Source: Planctomycetia bacterium (GTDB taxonomy: Bacteria; Planctomycetota; Planctomycetia; Pirellulales; PNKZ01). From it: 64,000 nucleotides of DNA. The position numbers were made by a program, and so were the translations under genes. Under the pieces are notes generated by a model that was given only the letters and a program-made list of their open reading frames with translations, made no database searches and was not told the origin of the DNA. The DNA is taken from NCBI GenBank assembly GCA_021413845.1, contig JAIOPP010000094.1:62001-126000 (forward strand). Direction: 5' to 3'. Position 1 is the stretch's first letter; the number at the start of each line of letters is the position of its first letter. Below, in pieces: positions 45,160-53,788 of this stretch.

Positions 45160-45387
45160 ATGCTTGTGCTTTCGAGACAACGCGACGAGAGCATCATCAT
45201 CGGTGATAACATCGTTATCACGATCGTCGATATACGTGGAGATAAGGTACGGCTTGGTATCAACGCGCCGACCGAGATCACCGTGCATCGGCAAGAGGTC
45301 TACGAGGCGATCCAACGCGAAAACCTTCGCGCCAGTCGTCTTGAGCCCAAGGATGCCCGCAACGTCGGTCGAACCGACGTAAAATAG
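45160..45387 (+). CDS. csrA: Carbon storage regulator CsrA
   Basis: A 75-residue RNA-binding translational regulator. The N-terminal [20 protein letters not shown] and the RNA-contacting [20 protein letters not shown] are conserved. It usually blocks ribosome sites containing GGA. Its own ribosome site reads AGGAAGGAG (45145-45153), with two GGA triplets, so autoregulation is possible. It lies between fliW and the flagellin, the standard FliW-CsrA-Hag arrangement. Confidence 0.97.
   Translation: MLVLSRQRDESIIIGDNIVITIVDIRGDKVRLGINAPTEITVHRQEVYEAIQRENLRASRLEPKDARNVGRTDVK
45362..45380 (+). other. Hairpin at the csrA 3' end
   Basis: ACGTCGGT, loop CGA, ACCGACGT: a perfect 8-bp stem inside the last csrA codons, followed by AAAATAG. 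There is no T tract, so termination is doubtful; an mRNA 3'-end or processing role is possible. Confidence 0.3.
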
Positions 45388-46074
45388 CGCCGCCTCGGCG
45401 TTACCGATCGTGAATGAAGAGGGACGCGCAAGCGTTTTGCCTGTTCTCGTCTTTGGCTGCGCGCTACTTTGATCATCGCGCAGGTCGATGTAGTTATTCT
45501 TCGGCTCGGCGACATGTCTTTGCTTGTCGCACTCTCACGAGCCGCGTGGCCGTGGCTTGCGGGCGACCGATCCAGTAGTTAGCGATCGAGTTGCTACTCG
45601 GCAGCCGATCCGACTCGTCTTGGCGGTTCACGAGTATTTAACCAAGCACGCTACTGTGCGAAGCGGGTTCGGCTCCTCTCTCGTCGGCCTCGGATGCGTG
45701 CCGGCAAAATGCAAATTGCCGTGGGTTTACTGCTGTTTAGCGTGCGCATGCACCGCGGTTCGTTCCTCGACGGCTCCTAAGCGTTCACGATTATTCCGGC
45801 TGTATCGCTTAGGCCAGATCGAGCAGAAAAAGAAAATTACTCCGTGCTAAATCACGACCTATGGTATCAGTGACATGCAAGTCCCGGCAGCGTTTCGGCG
45901 GCAACAGGCCGCGAAAATCGCTCCCCGCGGACAAGCGATGATACAGAAGTGTGAGTCGCGGCCTTGAGAGGTCGAGGACGCGACAAAAATAGCAAGTCGA
46001 ATGGGCGCTCTCCCCGCATCCGGATCGGCTTGAAGTAAAAAAACCGAGTCTCTTTTATTTTAGGGGTGTCCGGC
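45388..46074. other. 687-bp intergenic/leader region before the flagellin
   Basis: No supported gene; the 108-codon frame at 45524-45850 has no family features and its Cys-rich composition looks random. The region must carry the flagellin promoter, but no convincing sigma-28 or sigma-54 site was found. AGGGG (46062-46066) is the flagellin ribosome site, and ATCCGGAT just upstream (around 46018-46025) is a palindromic GGA-containing element that CsrA might bind. Confidence 0.35.
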
Positions 46075-46205
46075 ATGACGCGCATTAACACGAATCTCAG
46101 TTCGCTCACAGCGCAGCACAGTTTGCAGCGTGCGAACGACTCGTTGGGGACGGCGTTGACGCGTCTCTCCACGGGCTTACGAATCAACAGCGGTAAGATG
46201 CTGCG

Positions 46206-49031
46206 TTGGGCGAAGTGAGCTCGCTGCTCTCCGACGTCCGTACGCTCGTGCAATCGTCGGCGAATAAGGGTGCGGTCTCCGCAGCCGAAATCGCGGCGAA
46301 TCAAGTTCAAGTCGATAACGCTCTCGACGCGATCACTCGTATCTCGCAGACCACGGTCTTCGCCGGGCAGAAACTGCTCAACGGCTCGAAGAGCTTCTCG
46401 GTCTCGGGTAGCTTGGGCTCGTTCAACAGCCCGACCGACATCACGATCAACTCGTTCGATCCATCGCTCCACACCGCGAGCGCCGCGAACGACGTTGCCT
46501 TGAACGTCACGCAAGAAGCCACGAAGAAATCGGTCAGCTTCAAGGGCACCGACTTCAACACCGGCGCCGCAGGCAGCTTGCTCGACCTCTCGGTCGGCAC
46601 CTCGACCCGCACGACGACCACGGTCGTCACGAACGACTTCGATCTCTCGACCGCGACGAGCAGCTTGAACTCGCTGTCGACCGGTTCGACGAAGTTCAGC
46701 CGCGTGATCGAAGGTGGGGCGACCGGCTTTGCCGATTTGAACGGCACCAGTGCGAACACCATTACGTTCGACGTCACGGGCAACCTCGGCACGCAATCCA
46801 TCTCGGTCAACGTCGCTGACGCTAAGGCCGACACGTCGGTCTTGACCACGGCGATCAACGCCGTCGCGTCCCAAACGGGTGTCATCGCGTCGGGCTCCGG
46901 TGCCGGTGGCGATCTCACCTTGACGACGAGTCGTGTCGGTACGACTTCGACGATTGCCACTTTGAATGCCACCGCCGGAAGCTACGCCGGTACGATCTCG
47001 ACCGCTTCGATCGAGGGCTCGGGCTTCACGGCCATCGCCGCCGCCGCCGCCGAAACGATTACCTTCGATATCACGGGTAACCTCGGTACTCACTCGATTT
47101 CGGTCTCGGCCGCCGCTTTGAAGGCCAATAGCACTGCCTTGCAGACGGCGATCAACGCATGGACCGGTTCGACCGGCGTGACTGCCTCTACGGCCGGCGG
47201 TGCGGGTGCCGACATCAGCTTAACCAACAGCGCCGTCGGTAACACGGCGATCGCGATCTCCAACGTCGGCGGTACTGCGGTTGCGGGCGATCAAACGATC
47301 TTCAGCACCGGTGTCTCGACCGGTACCAACACGGCCGGCACGAACACCGACGTCGCGGAATTCAACGCCGCGATCAGCGGTTCGACGGCCAGCGCCGCCG
47401 GTAGCAACGGTGCGTTGAGCACGAAGACCACCGTGTTCACGATCACCGGCAACAAGGGCAGCGCGACGGTTTCGACCGCCGCTCTCTCCGCCGGTGGCCT
47501 CACCGGTAACGACGTGATCATCAACAACAACTTCACCGGCAATGCGGGCATCACCGCCTTCGCCGACTTGATCAACACCCGTACCGATAGCACGGGCGTC
47601 GTGGCGACGGTCAGCAACACCGGTAACTTGGTGCTCACGTCGCAAGGGATCGGCAGCACTTCGACCGCCGGCCTTTCGGTTGCGGCCTCGGGTGCCGATC
47701 AAACGTTGCTCAACAACGCCGGCACCAAGTCGACGGTCACCGGTCAAGACGGCACGTCGAACACGACGACGCTCGAACTCATCGGCGACCTCGGTCGTGC
47801 GGTGATCACGTTCAACAACGATGCCGTCATCAACGATTCGACGGCCTTGAAGAACGCGATCAACAGCGTGAGCACGCAAACCGGGCTCACCGCGACCGGC
47901 TCCGGTTTCGGTGCCGACGTGAAACTGAGTGCTTCCAAGTTCGGTAGTGCCGGTGTCGTGACGATCAACGCCTTGGCTGCGTCGAACTCGTCCGATATCT
48001 CGCTGCTCAACAATGCGGCATCGCGTACCGTCGTCGCCGGGAAGGACGCCGCGGGTACGATCTCGACCTCGGCTTCGACCGGTTCCTTCACCGCGATCGG
48101 CGAAAAGATCAGCTATACCGACAGCTCGATCAGCCTCGACGCTCAAGTCGATCCGACGCTCACCCCGTCGGTCACCGCGACGACGACGTTGAAGTTTGCC
48201 GCGACCGGCTCGGGTGGTTTGGGCAACTTGACCGGCACCGGAACCGACACCATCAGCTTCACGCTGACCGGCGTCGTCAACGGTTCGCAAGTTACGACCT
48301 CGATCACCGGCGTCAACGCTGCCGCCCTCAAGGGCGACAGCCGCGTCTTGGTCGACCTCATCAACAAGAGCAGCACGACTTCGGGTGTAACCGCCACGAC
48401 GACGGGAGCGACCGGAGACATCGTGTTGAGTTCGACGACCGCCGGCAGCAGCGGGGCCGTGAGCATCATCGCTTCGGCTGCGACGCAAGCCGCCGACGTG
48501 ACCGCGTTCAACAACTCGGGAACCTACACGGCGACCGTCGCCGGTGCGAACCCGAACGTGTCGAACAGCTTCGATGTGACCGGTGGTGCCTTGTTCCAAA
48601 TCGGCCCTTCCGTCAACTACGCGAACCAAGTGAATATCAACATCACTTCGCTCGACCTAGAGACGCTCGGACGGGATTACACGACGACGGGGAACAAGGG
48701 CCTGTCGTCCTTGCGAACCGGCGGAACCGATTCGCTCGACAAGGCCGATCTGTCCGACGCCGCTTCGCTCGTCGAACAAGCGATCAGCCAAGTCGCTACG
48801 CTCCGCGGTAAGCTCGGTGCGGTGCAGAAGAACGCGATCGACAGCAACATCCGCAGCTTGCAAACGTCGCTCGAACAAGTGACGTCGGCTCAGAGCAGCA
48901 TCCGCGATGCGGACTTCGCTCAAGAAACCGCCGCTCTCACGCGGTCGCAGATTTTGGTTCAAGCCGGTACTAATGTGCTGGCTCTGTCGAACCAAGCTCC
49001 GCAAAGCGTGTTGTCGCTGCTCGGACGTTAA
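46206..49031 (+). CDS. Flagellin 3' portion with five tandem repeat domains
   Basis: Open frame of 941 codons beginning at a TTG that is probably not a real start. Residues 1-60 are flagellin ND1 (ALDAITRISQTTVFAGQKLL appears here as DAITRISQTTVFAGQKLLNG). Residues ~185-780 hold five ~100-residue repeats built as TITFDVTGNLGTQSISV, then a TAIN helix and TGV-A-GSGAG-DL-LT. The C-terminus has the canonical QVATLRGKLGAVQKNAIDSN and IRDADFAQETAALTRSQILV with QAGTNVLALSNQ. It would make an exceptionally thick or decorated filament. It carries no Cys or Trp-rich segments apart from one Trp in repeat 2. Confidence 0.7.
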   Translation: MGEVSSLLSDVRTLVQSSANKGAVSAAEIAANQVQVDNALDAITRISQTTVFAGQKLLNGSKSFSVSGSLGSFNSPTDITINSFDPSLHTASAANDVALNVTQEATKKSVSFKGTDFNTGAAGSLLDLSVGTSTRTTTTVVTNDFDLSTATSSLNSLSTGSTKFSRVIEGGATGFADLNGTSANTITFDVTGNLGTQSISVNVADAKADTSVLTTAINAVASQTGVIASGSGAGGDLTLTTSRVGTTSTIATLNATAGSYAGTISTASIEGSGFTAIAAAAAETITFDITGNLGTHSISVSAAALKANSTALQTAINAWTGSTGVTASTAGGAGADISLTNSAVGNTAIAISNVGGTAVAGDQTIFSTGVSTGTNTAGTNTDVAEFNAAISGSTASAAGSNGALSTKTTVFTITGNKGSATVSTAALSAGGLTGNDVIINNNFTGNAGITAFADLINTRTDSTGVVATVSNTGNLVLTSQGIGSTSTAGLSVAASGADQTLLNNAGTKSTVTGQDGTSNTTTLELIGDLGRAVITFNNDAVINDSTALKNAINSVSTQTGLTATGSGFGADVKLSASKFGSAGVVTINALAASNSSDISLLNNAASRTVVAGKDAAGTISTSASTGSFTAIGEKISYTDSSISLDAQVDPTLTPSVTATTTLKFAATGSGGLGNLTGTGTDTISFTLTGVVNGSQVTTSITGVNAAALKGDSRVLVDLINKSSTTSGVTATTTGATGDIVLSSTTAGSSGAVSIIASAATQAADVTAFNNSGTYTATVAGANPNVSNSFDVTGGALFQIGPSVNYANQVNINITSLDLETLGRDYTTTGNKGLSSLRTGGTDSLDKADLSDAASLVEQAISQVATLRGKLGAVQKNAIDSNIRSLQTSLEQVTSAQSSIRDADFAQETAALTRSQILVQAGTNVLALSNQAPQSVLSLLGR
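46758..48546 (+). repeat. Five tandem ~100-codon repeats in the flagellin variable region
   Basis: Units begin at about 46758, 47055, 47427, 47766 and 48246. Each opens with a TI(T)F-x-TG-NLG strand, then a short (S/T)ALKxAIN helix, then TGV-A with GADI-LT and a final Gly/Ala-rich strand. They are diverged at the DNA level, so they are old duplications. Confidence 0.7.
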
Positions 49032-49060
49032 GCCTCGTCGTAACCCGACGTTTTATACTG

Positions 49061-49099
49061 CGGCAGGCGAGGGATTCGTTCCTCGCCTGCCGTTTTTTT
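49061..49099 (+). terminator. Strong intrinsic terminator after the flagellin
   Basis: CGGCAGGCGAGG (49061-49072) pairs perfectly with CCTCGCCTGCCG (49081-49092) across an 8-nt loop, followed by seven T. It is the best terminator in the window and separates flagellin from fliD transcription. Confidence 0.92.
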
Positions 49100-49181
49100 G
49101 TTCCCGTAGGTCCGAACCGTCGATAAGTAAGGAAGAGTCGCCGCAGACTAACGGCGTGCTAGCATTGCACGGCCGGTTCGT

Positions 49182-51839
49182 ATGCGTGTGATCGCGGTCG
49201 AGAAGCAGCCGGTGACGTTGCTGACCAGCGATCTTACGAACCGCAAAAGTCAGCAGGCCGCTTATACCGGAATCTCGGCGAGCCTGGTTTCGCTCTCGTT
49301 GTCGGTAGCTCAGTTCGGCAAGGCGAGCGTGCTGAATTCGCGCGTCGCGTCGAGCTCCAACTCGGCGGCGCTCCAAGCCACCGCGACCTCGGCGGCGGTC
49401 GTCGGCTCATATAGCTTTCGGCCCGTGAGGCTTGCTCAGAGCCAGCGGTTCACTTCGGCCGGTTACAGCGACGCCACGACCGCTGCGGTCGGCGCCGGGA
49501 CGATCTCGGTCAAGCGCGGCGGCTTCGTCGATACGGACGTCTCCCTCGATGCGCTCAACGGCGGGGCGGGAGTCGCACGCGGAAAGATCCGCATTATCGA
49601 TCGGAGCGGAATCGCCGCGGTCGTCGATCTGAGCGCCACGCAATCGATCGGCGACGTCGTGCGGGCGATCAACGAAAACGGCGTGGCCGCCGTCACCGCT
49701 TCATTGCAAGGCGATTCCTTGGTCATCACCGACCAATCGGGCCAAACGACGGCGAACCTCACGATCCAAGAAATCGGCGGCGGCAAGACCGCGACCGATC
49801 TCGGAATCGCCGGTTCGTTCAATGCTTCGCAAAAAATCGGCAGCGACATCGTCAAGCTCGGGCCCGATACGAAGCTTTCGACGCTCAACGACGGGCTCGG
49901 GGTTCGACGTAGCGGCAGCCAAGATGATTTTCGCATCGCGTTGAAAGACGGCACGACCGTCGACGTCAACATTTCGACGACCAAGACCATTCAAGATGTG
50001 CTGACCGCGATCAACGGCGACAGCGAAAACTCCGGCAAAGTGACCGCTGCGATCAGCGCCGACGGCGACAAGCTCGTGCTGACGGACAACACCGGCGGTG
50101 GGGGTACGCTGTCGGTAAGCGAACGAAACGGCAGCAAGGCCGCGCGCGATCTCGGAATCCTCGGCACGGAACAAGCCGGCGGCGTGCTTACGGGAACCCG
50201 CACGCTCGCCGGTCTCGGCTCCGTGCTCGTCAAGAATCTCAACGGCGGCCAGGGGGTTGCGACTCCCGGCTCGATTCAGCTCACCGATCGTAGCGGAGCG
50301 ACGGCGACCGTCGCTCTCTCGACGGCCCAGAGCCTGAGCGAAGTCGTTACGGCGATCAACGGCGCAGGCCTAGGAATCAAAGCCGCGATCAATACCCAAG
50401 GGCACGGCCTCACGATCTCCGACACGACCGGCTTGTCGGCATCCAACCTAATCATCGCCGATGTCGGAGGGGGAACCTCCGCGACCGATCTACATATCGC
50501 GGGCGACGTCGCACTGGCGAGTATAAAGACCGGCGATCTCCATGCCGCCTACATCAACGACAACACGGCGCTGTCCGGTCTTAACGGCGGCGCGGGAATT
50601 TCCGCCGGCCAGTTTAAGATCACGGACAAGTCCGGCACTTCGACGGTCCTCAATATCTCGGGAACCTCGTATAAGACGATCGGCGACGTGATCCTCGGCA
50701 TCAATGCCGGGGCCGCGGATGTGACGGCGTCGTTGAACGCAACCGGCGACGGAATCCTCTTGACCGACAATTCCGTCGGCAGCGGATCGCTGAGCGTTAC
50801 CGATTTGCTGGGCGGCAAGACCGCGGCCGACTTGCATCTGCGCGGAACCGGGACCCCCACGATCGACGGCGCGTTCGTCGACAAGATCACGATCGATGCC
50901 GACGACACCCTCAACGACGTCGTGCAAAAGATCGGTGCGGGAAGCGCGCCGATCTCAGCCTCCGTCTTCAATACGGGGGGATCCGAAGGTTACAAACTCC
51001 TCGTCGGTACGAAGCAGGGGGGAGCGGCCGGACGGGTCGTCATCGACTCCGGAACGACGGGGCTCAACCTCACGCAGTCGCAAAGCGGGCTCGACGCCGT
51101 GTTGCAATTGAGCGGCAACGGTTCTTCGCCGGTCGTGTTTTCGTCGTCGTCGAACACGTTTACCTCGGTCGTCGCCGGGGTGTCGATCGACATCACGGCC
51201 GCTTCGGCCTCGAACGTTACGGTCAACGTTACGGAGAACGGCGACTCGCTCGTGGCCGCGATCAACAACTTCGTGACCGGCTACAACTCGATCTCGAGCA
51301 ATCTTAAAGACCAGACCAGCTTCGATTCGGAGACGACCACGGCCGGCTTGCTCCAAGGAGATCAGGTCGCCGTCGGCTTGCGTTCGATGCTGCAAGATCT
51401 CGCGGGCCGGCGCTACGGCGGCGGCTCCATCAACAATTTGACGCAAATCGGCCTCAAGCTTACCGGGGGGCAGCTCACGTTCGACGAATCCGTGTTGCGT
51501 GCCAAGCTGGCATCCGACCCTGACGGCGTGAAAGACTTTTTCGGCTCGACGGATACCGGTGTAGCCGCCGCCGTCGGCAAGTCGATCAAGAGCTACGTCG
51601 ACGCAGCGAACGGAATTCTGTTCCATAAGATCGATGCACTCGATGCGCAGCAAACCTCGCTCCAGTCGCGGATCGACGATTTGAACGTGCTCATCGAGAG
51701 CAAACGAACTCGCTTAGCGAATCAGTTTCTCTTGTTGGAAAAGACTCTGGCGACGTTGAAGTCGCAACAAAACTCCTTGGCGAGTCTCACGAGTTCCAGT
51801 AGCTCCAGCAACTCCAGTTCTTCGAGTTCCAGCTCGTAA
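49182..51839 (+). CDS. fliD: Flagellar filament cap FliD, shortened N-terminus
   Basis: An 885-residue cap protein. It begins RVIAVEKQPVTLLTSDLTNR, which in other FliD proteins lies about 25 residues in; an in-frame TAA at 49149-49151 prevents a longer start, so the first D0 helix residues are missing. Four Flagellin_IN-like modules span about residues 121-210, 231-328, 349-440 and 462-556, each with LNGGxGV, a SIGDVVxAIN helix and GGGxxATDLGI. The FliD C-terminal domain follows: AAINNFVTGYNSISSNLKDQ, LKLTGGQLTFDESVLRAKL and a coiled coil. It ends in a run of about 15 Ser/Asn residues. Confidence 0.9.
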   Translation: MRVIAVEKQPVTLLTSDLTNRKSQQAAYTGISASLVSLSLSVAQFGKASVLNSRVASSSNSAALQATATSAAVVGSYSFRPVRLAQSQRFTSAGYSDATTAAVGAGTISVKRGGFVDTDVSLDALNGGAGVARGKIRIIDRSGIAAVVDLSATQSIGDVVRAINENGVAAVTASLQGDSLVITDQSGQTTANLTIQEIGGGKTATDLGIAGSFNASQKIGSDIVKLGPDTKLSTLNDGLGVRRSGSQDDFRIALKDGTTVDVNISTTKTIQDVLTAINGDSENSGKVTAAISADGDKLVLTDNTGGGGTLSVSERNGSKAARDLGILGTEQAGGVLTGTRTLAGLGSVLVKNLNGGQGVATPGSIQLTDRSGATATVALSTAQSLSEVVTAINGAGLGIKAAINTQGHGLTISDTTGLSASNLIIADVGGGTSATDLHIAGDVALASIKTGDLHAAYINDNTALSGLNGGAGISAGQFKITDKSGTSTVLNISGTSYKTIGDVILGINAGAADVTASLNATGDGILLTDNSVGSGSLSVTDLLGGKTAADLHLRGTGTPTIDGAFVDKITIDADDTLNDVVQKIGAGSAPISASVFNTGGSEGYKLLVGTKQGGAAGRVVIDSGTTGLNLTQSQSGLDAVLQLSGNGSSPVVFSSSSNTFTSVVAGVSIDITAASASNVTVNVTENGDSLVAAINNFVTGYNSISSNLKDQTSFDSETTTAGLLQGDQVAVGLRSMLQDLAGRRYGGGSINNLTQIGLKLTGGQLTFDESVLRAKLASDPDGVKDFFGSTDTGVAAAVGKSIKSYVDAANGILFHKIDALDAQQTSLQSRIDDLNVLIESKRTRLANQFLLLEKTLATLKSQQNSLASLTSSSSSSNSSSSSSSS

Positions 51840-51879
51840 CGTCTCGATTTCGATATTTCCCTTTCGACCTTAAGCAGCT

Positions 51880-52335
51880 ATGTCGCACACCGCCGGCAAC
51901 ACCTATTTCGAAAACCAGGTTCAAACGGCGTCGCCGCAAAAGCTGCACTGGATGCTCGTCGACGCGGCGTTGCGCGACGCCCGGCGTGCGGAAGAGTCTC
52001 TGTTGAAGAACTCTCCCATTCAAGCCAGCGCGGATCTCGCTCATGCCGAAGCGATCATCGCCGAGATTCTGTGTGCCATGCGCCGCGATTTGGCGCCGGA
52101 GCTGGTGGACAAGTGCCAAGCCATTTACGGCTTCATCTTGCGATCGCTCTCCGATGCGCATCTGAAAGACGATCTCGGAGCGCTGCAAGGGGCCATTCGC
52201 GTGCTGGCGGTCGAACACGAAACCTGGCGCATGGCGGTAGAAAACGCCGCCGCTAAAAAGCCGAGCAGCGCGCCGGCGCCCCATCTTGCTTTCGATTCGA
52301 GTGCCGTCTCCAGCGGCTTCTCGTTCGAGGCCTAG
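51880..52335 (+). CDS. fliS: Flagellar export chaperone FliS
   Basis: A 151-residue four-helix protein that keeps flagellin monomeric before export. The conserved opening NTYFENQVQTASPQKLHWML and the amphipathic helices (AHAEAIIAEILCAMRR, VDKCQAIYGFILRSLSDAHL) fit FliS. A Ser/Ala/Pro-rich tail of about 25 residues is extra. It is the last gene of the flagellar block, 40 bp after fliD. Confidence 0.9.
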   Translation: MSHTAGNTYFENQVQTASPQKLHWMLVDAALRDARRAEESLLKNSPIQASADLAHAEAIIAEILCAMRRDLAPELVDKCQAIYGFILRSLSDAHLKDDLGALQGAIRVLAVEHETWRMAVENAAAKKPSSAPAPHLAFDSSAVSSGFSFEA

Positions 52336-52376
52336 TCGCGAAAGCGTTCGGTCACGCTTCGTTGATCGCGCTGAAA

Positions 52377-53087
52377 TCAATTGGCGCTGAAATCCGGCGG
52401 CCAACGCAAGCCGCGGCTAGACCCCCCGGCTTTTCCTTTGCCGGTCGGCTGTTCCGCCATCAGCTTCAAGAGCATCTCGCAGCGTCGATCGACGTTCGCT
52501 TCTCGCAGCAGCAGCTCTTTCGTTTCGATCGGGAGTTGCATCGTGTAGGAAATCAAATCGGTCAGCATCCCGAGCGAGACGTCCGTACAGAGCAGTTCTT
52601 CGAGTTGCTGATGCACCTCGGGCATGTTCGGCAGCAAGCGGCGAAATTGCTCGAGCAGCCGATGCTGAGCCGCGGGGCGTTCCGAGGCGAACTCGGCCGG
52701 ATAAGCGTCGTCGAGCAGTTCCACGTCGGCTTCGCGAAACATCTTCTCCGGGGGCAGCTCGCGAACGATCCGCACGCGCCGCAAGCCGGCCAGCAGGATG
52801 TTGTATCGATCGCCCTCGACGCGCTGATGCGTAAGCACCCGGCCGAGGCATGCCGTCTGTCGGAGCTTCGGTCGGCCTTCGTAATGCTTCTCCCACCCGG
52901 GAGATAAAACCGCCATCGCAATGAGCCGGTCGTCTTCGAGGGCTTCTTCGAGCAAGGCCCGATAGCGGGGCTCGAAGATGTGCAACGGTTGCAAGACGTG
53001 CGGGAACATCACCAAGTTCGGCAACGGAAACAGCCTCACCTTTCCGGCGAAGGTTTCGGCGTGAAACGACATGGCGTCGTCGGACAT
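52377..53087 (-). CDS. LON substrate-binding domain protein
   Basis: A 236-residue protein made only of the Lon N-terminal (PUA-like plus helical) domain, without the ATPase or protease parts. VRLFPLPNLVMFPHVLQPLH and IFEPRYRALLEEALEDDRLI are diagnostic, followed by ACLGRVLTHQRVEGDRYNIL. Stand-alone proteins of this kind are widespread; their role is unknown. The ATG at 53087 is chosen; an internal ATG at 53072 is possible. Confidence 0.9.
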   Translation of the reverse strand: MSDDAMSFHAETFAGKVRLFPLPNLVMFPHVLQPLHIFEPRYRALLEEALEDDRLIAMAVLSPGWEKHYEGRPKLRQTACLGRVLTHQRVEGDRYNILLAGLRRVRIVRELPPEKMFREADVELLDDAYPAEFASERPAAQHRLLEQFRRLLPNMPEVHQQLEELLCTDVSLGMLTDLISYTMQLPIETKELLLREANVDRRCEMLLKLMAEQPTGKGKAGGSSRGLRWPPDFSAN

Positions 53088-53119
53088 GGTGGCTCGTCGC
53101 CTCGGATACGATCGTCGGT

Positions 53120-53533
53120 CTAAGAGGCTTCTTCCGTTTCGGCTACGACTGGCGGCGGATCGAGATGAATCTCGGGAATCAGCTCGGGATCGATCTCGAC
53201 TTTCGGAAACTCTTCGGTGCTCGCCACGATGGGAGCGAAGCAAGTCTTCAACTGAGTAACGAATTTATCGACATCGAGCCCCAGGTAAGTTGGGCGATAC
53301 GGTTCGAGATACCCGCAACTTCCGTAAAAAACCTTCTTAGCGCCGCGGATGTTACCGTTGCCGAAGTGATGCAACGCCACGGCTGCTTGAATCAAGCCCT
53401 GATAGAACTTGCGCGACGCTCCGAACTCTTCCTGCCAGATTTCTTCCCAGGCTTCGTGGCTTTCGAAGAAATCGCAGGCGTTGAACAGCTCGATCCCTTG
53501 TAGATAGAGCGGGTTGTATTCTGCGCCATCCAT
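53120..53533 (-). CDS. DUF309 family protein
   Basis: A 137-residue protein with the DUF309 motif: GIELFNACDFFESHEAWEEI, then W and FYQGLIQAAVALHHFGNGN. The HExWE-type cluster could bind metal, but no activity is established. The ATG at 53533 begins directly before the conserved region; a GTG at 53620 would add 29 residues. It is followed on the same strand by the LON-domain gene. Confidence 0.88.
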   Translation of the reverse strand: MDGAEYNPLYLQGIELFNACDFFESHEAWEEIWQEEFGASRKFYQGLIQAAVALHHFGNGNIRGAKKVFYGSCGYLEPYRPTYLGLDVDKFVTQLKTCFAPIVASTEEFPKVEIDPELIPEIHLDPPPVVAETEEAS

Positions 53534-53788
53534 AGATGCGGTCCCGACGTCCCGTGATTTGGCATGCTCGGCCGAGTCTTGCGGCGGCCGACTTGCGATC
53601 GGGAGAAAAAGGGGTTCCACGATCGTCCTCGAATCGAACCTAACACGTTACGGCGACATGGTCAAACACGTCCGTCGCGATCCTGCGCCATGAATCGCAA
53701 TTCTTGACAGCCTTCCCCCTTCACGGAGAATGACGGCGTTCCGCAACCGACCACGACCCTGCACTCCTTCTACCGCACAGGATCTTGG

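Larger units (their letters stand above)
46075..49031 (+). pseudogene. Flagellin gene interrupted by an internal deletion and frameshift
   Basis: The true flagellin start is the ATG at 46075: TRINTNLSSLTAQHSLQRAN followed by DSLGTALTRLSTGLRINSGK. The frame then runs into MLRWAK and a stop at 46216-46218, after 47 residues. The next frame, from GAT at 46197, reads DAALGEVSSLLSDVR, which is the part of flagellin helix ND1 that normally lies about 40 residues after GLRINSGK. So about 40 codons are missing at GGTAA|GATGCTGCG and the two halves are out of frame. It is either a decayed gene or an assembly error across a repeated flagellin locus. Confidence 0.75.

Noticed and set aside
45550-45565. 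TGGCCGTGGCTTGC as a sigma-54 site before the flagellin
   Set aside because: GG to GC spacing is one base short of the strict 12.
45524-45850. 108-codon frame between csrA and flagellin
   Set aside because: No homology features, no ribosome site, odd Cys cluster; treated as leader DNA.
47220-48629. 469-codon open frame on the minus strand
   Set aside because: Antisense to the flagellin repeats; its Gly/Arg/Val/Asp-rich sequence reflects low-complexity coding on the other strand.
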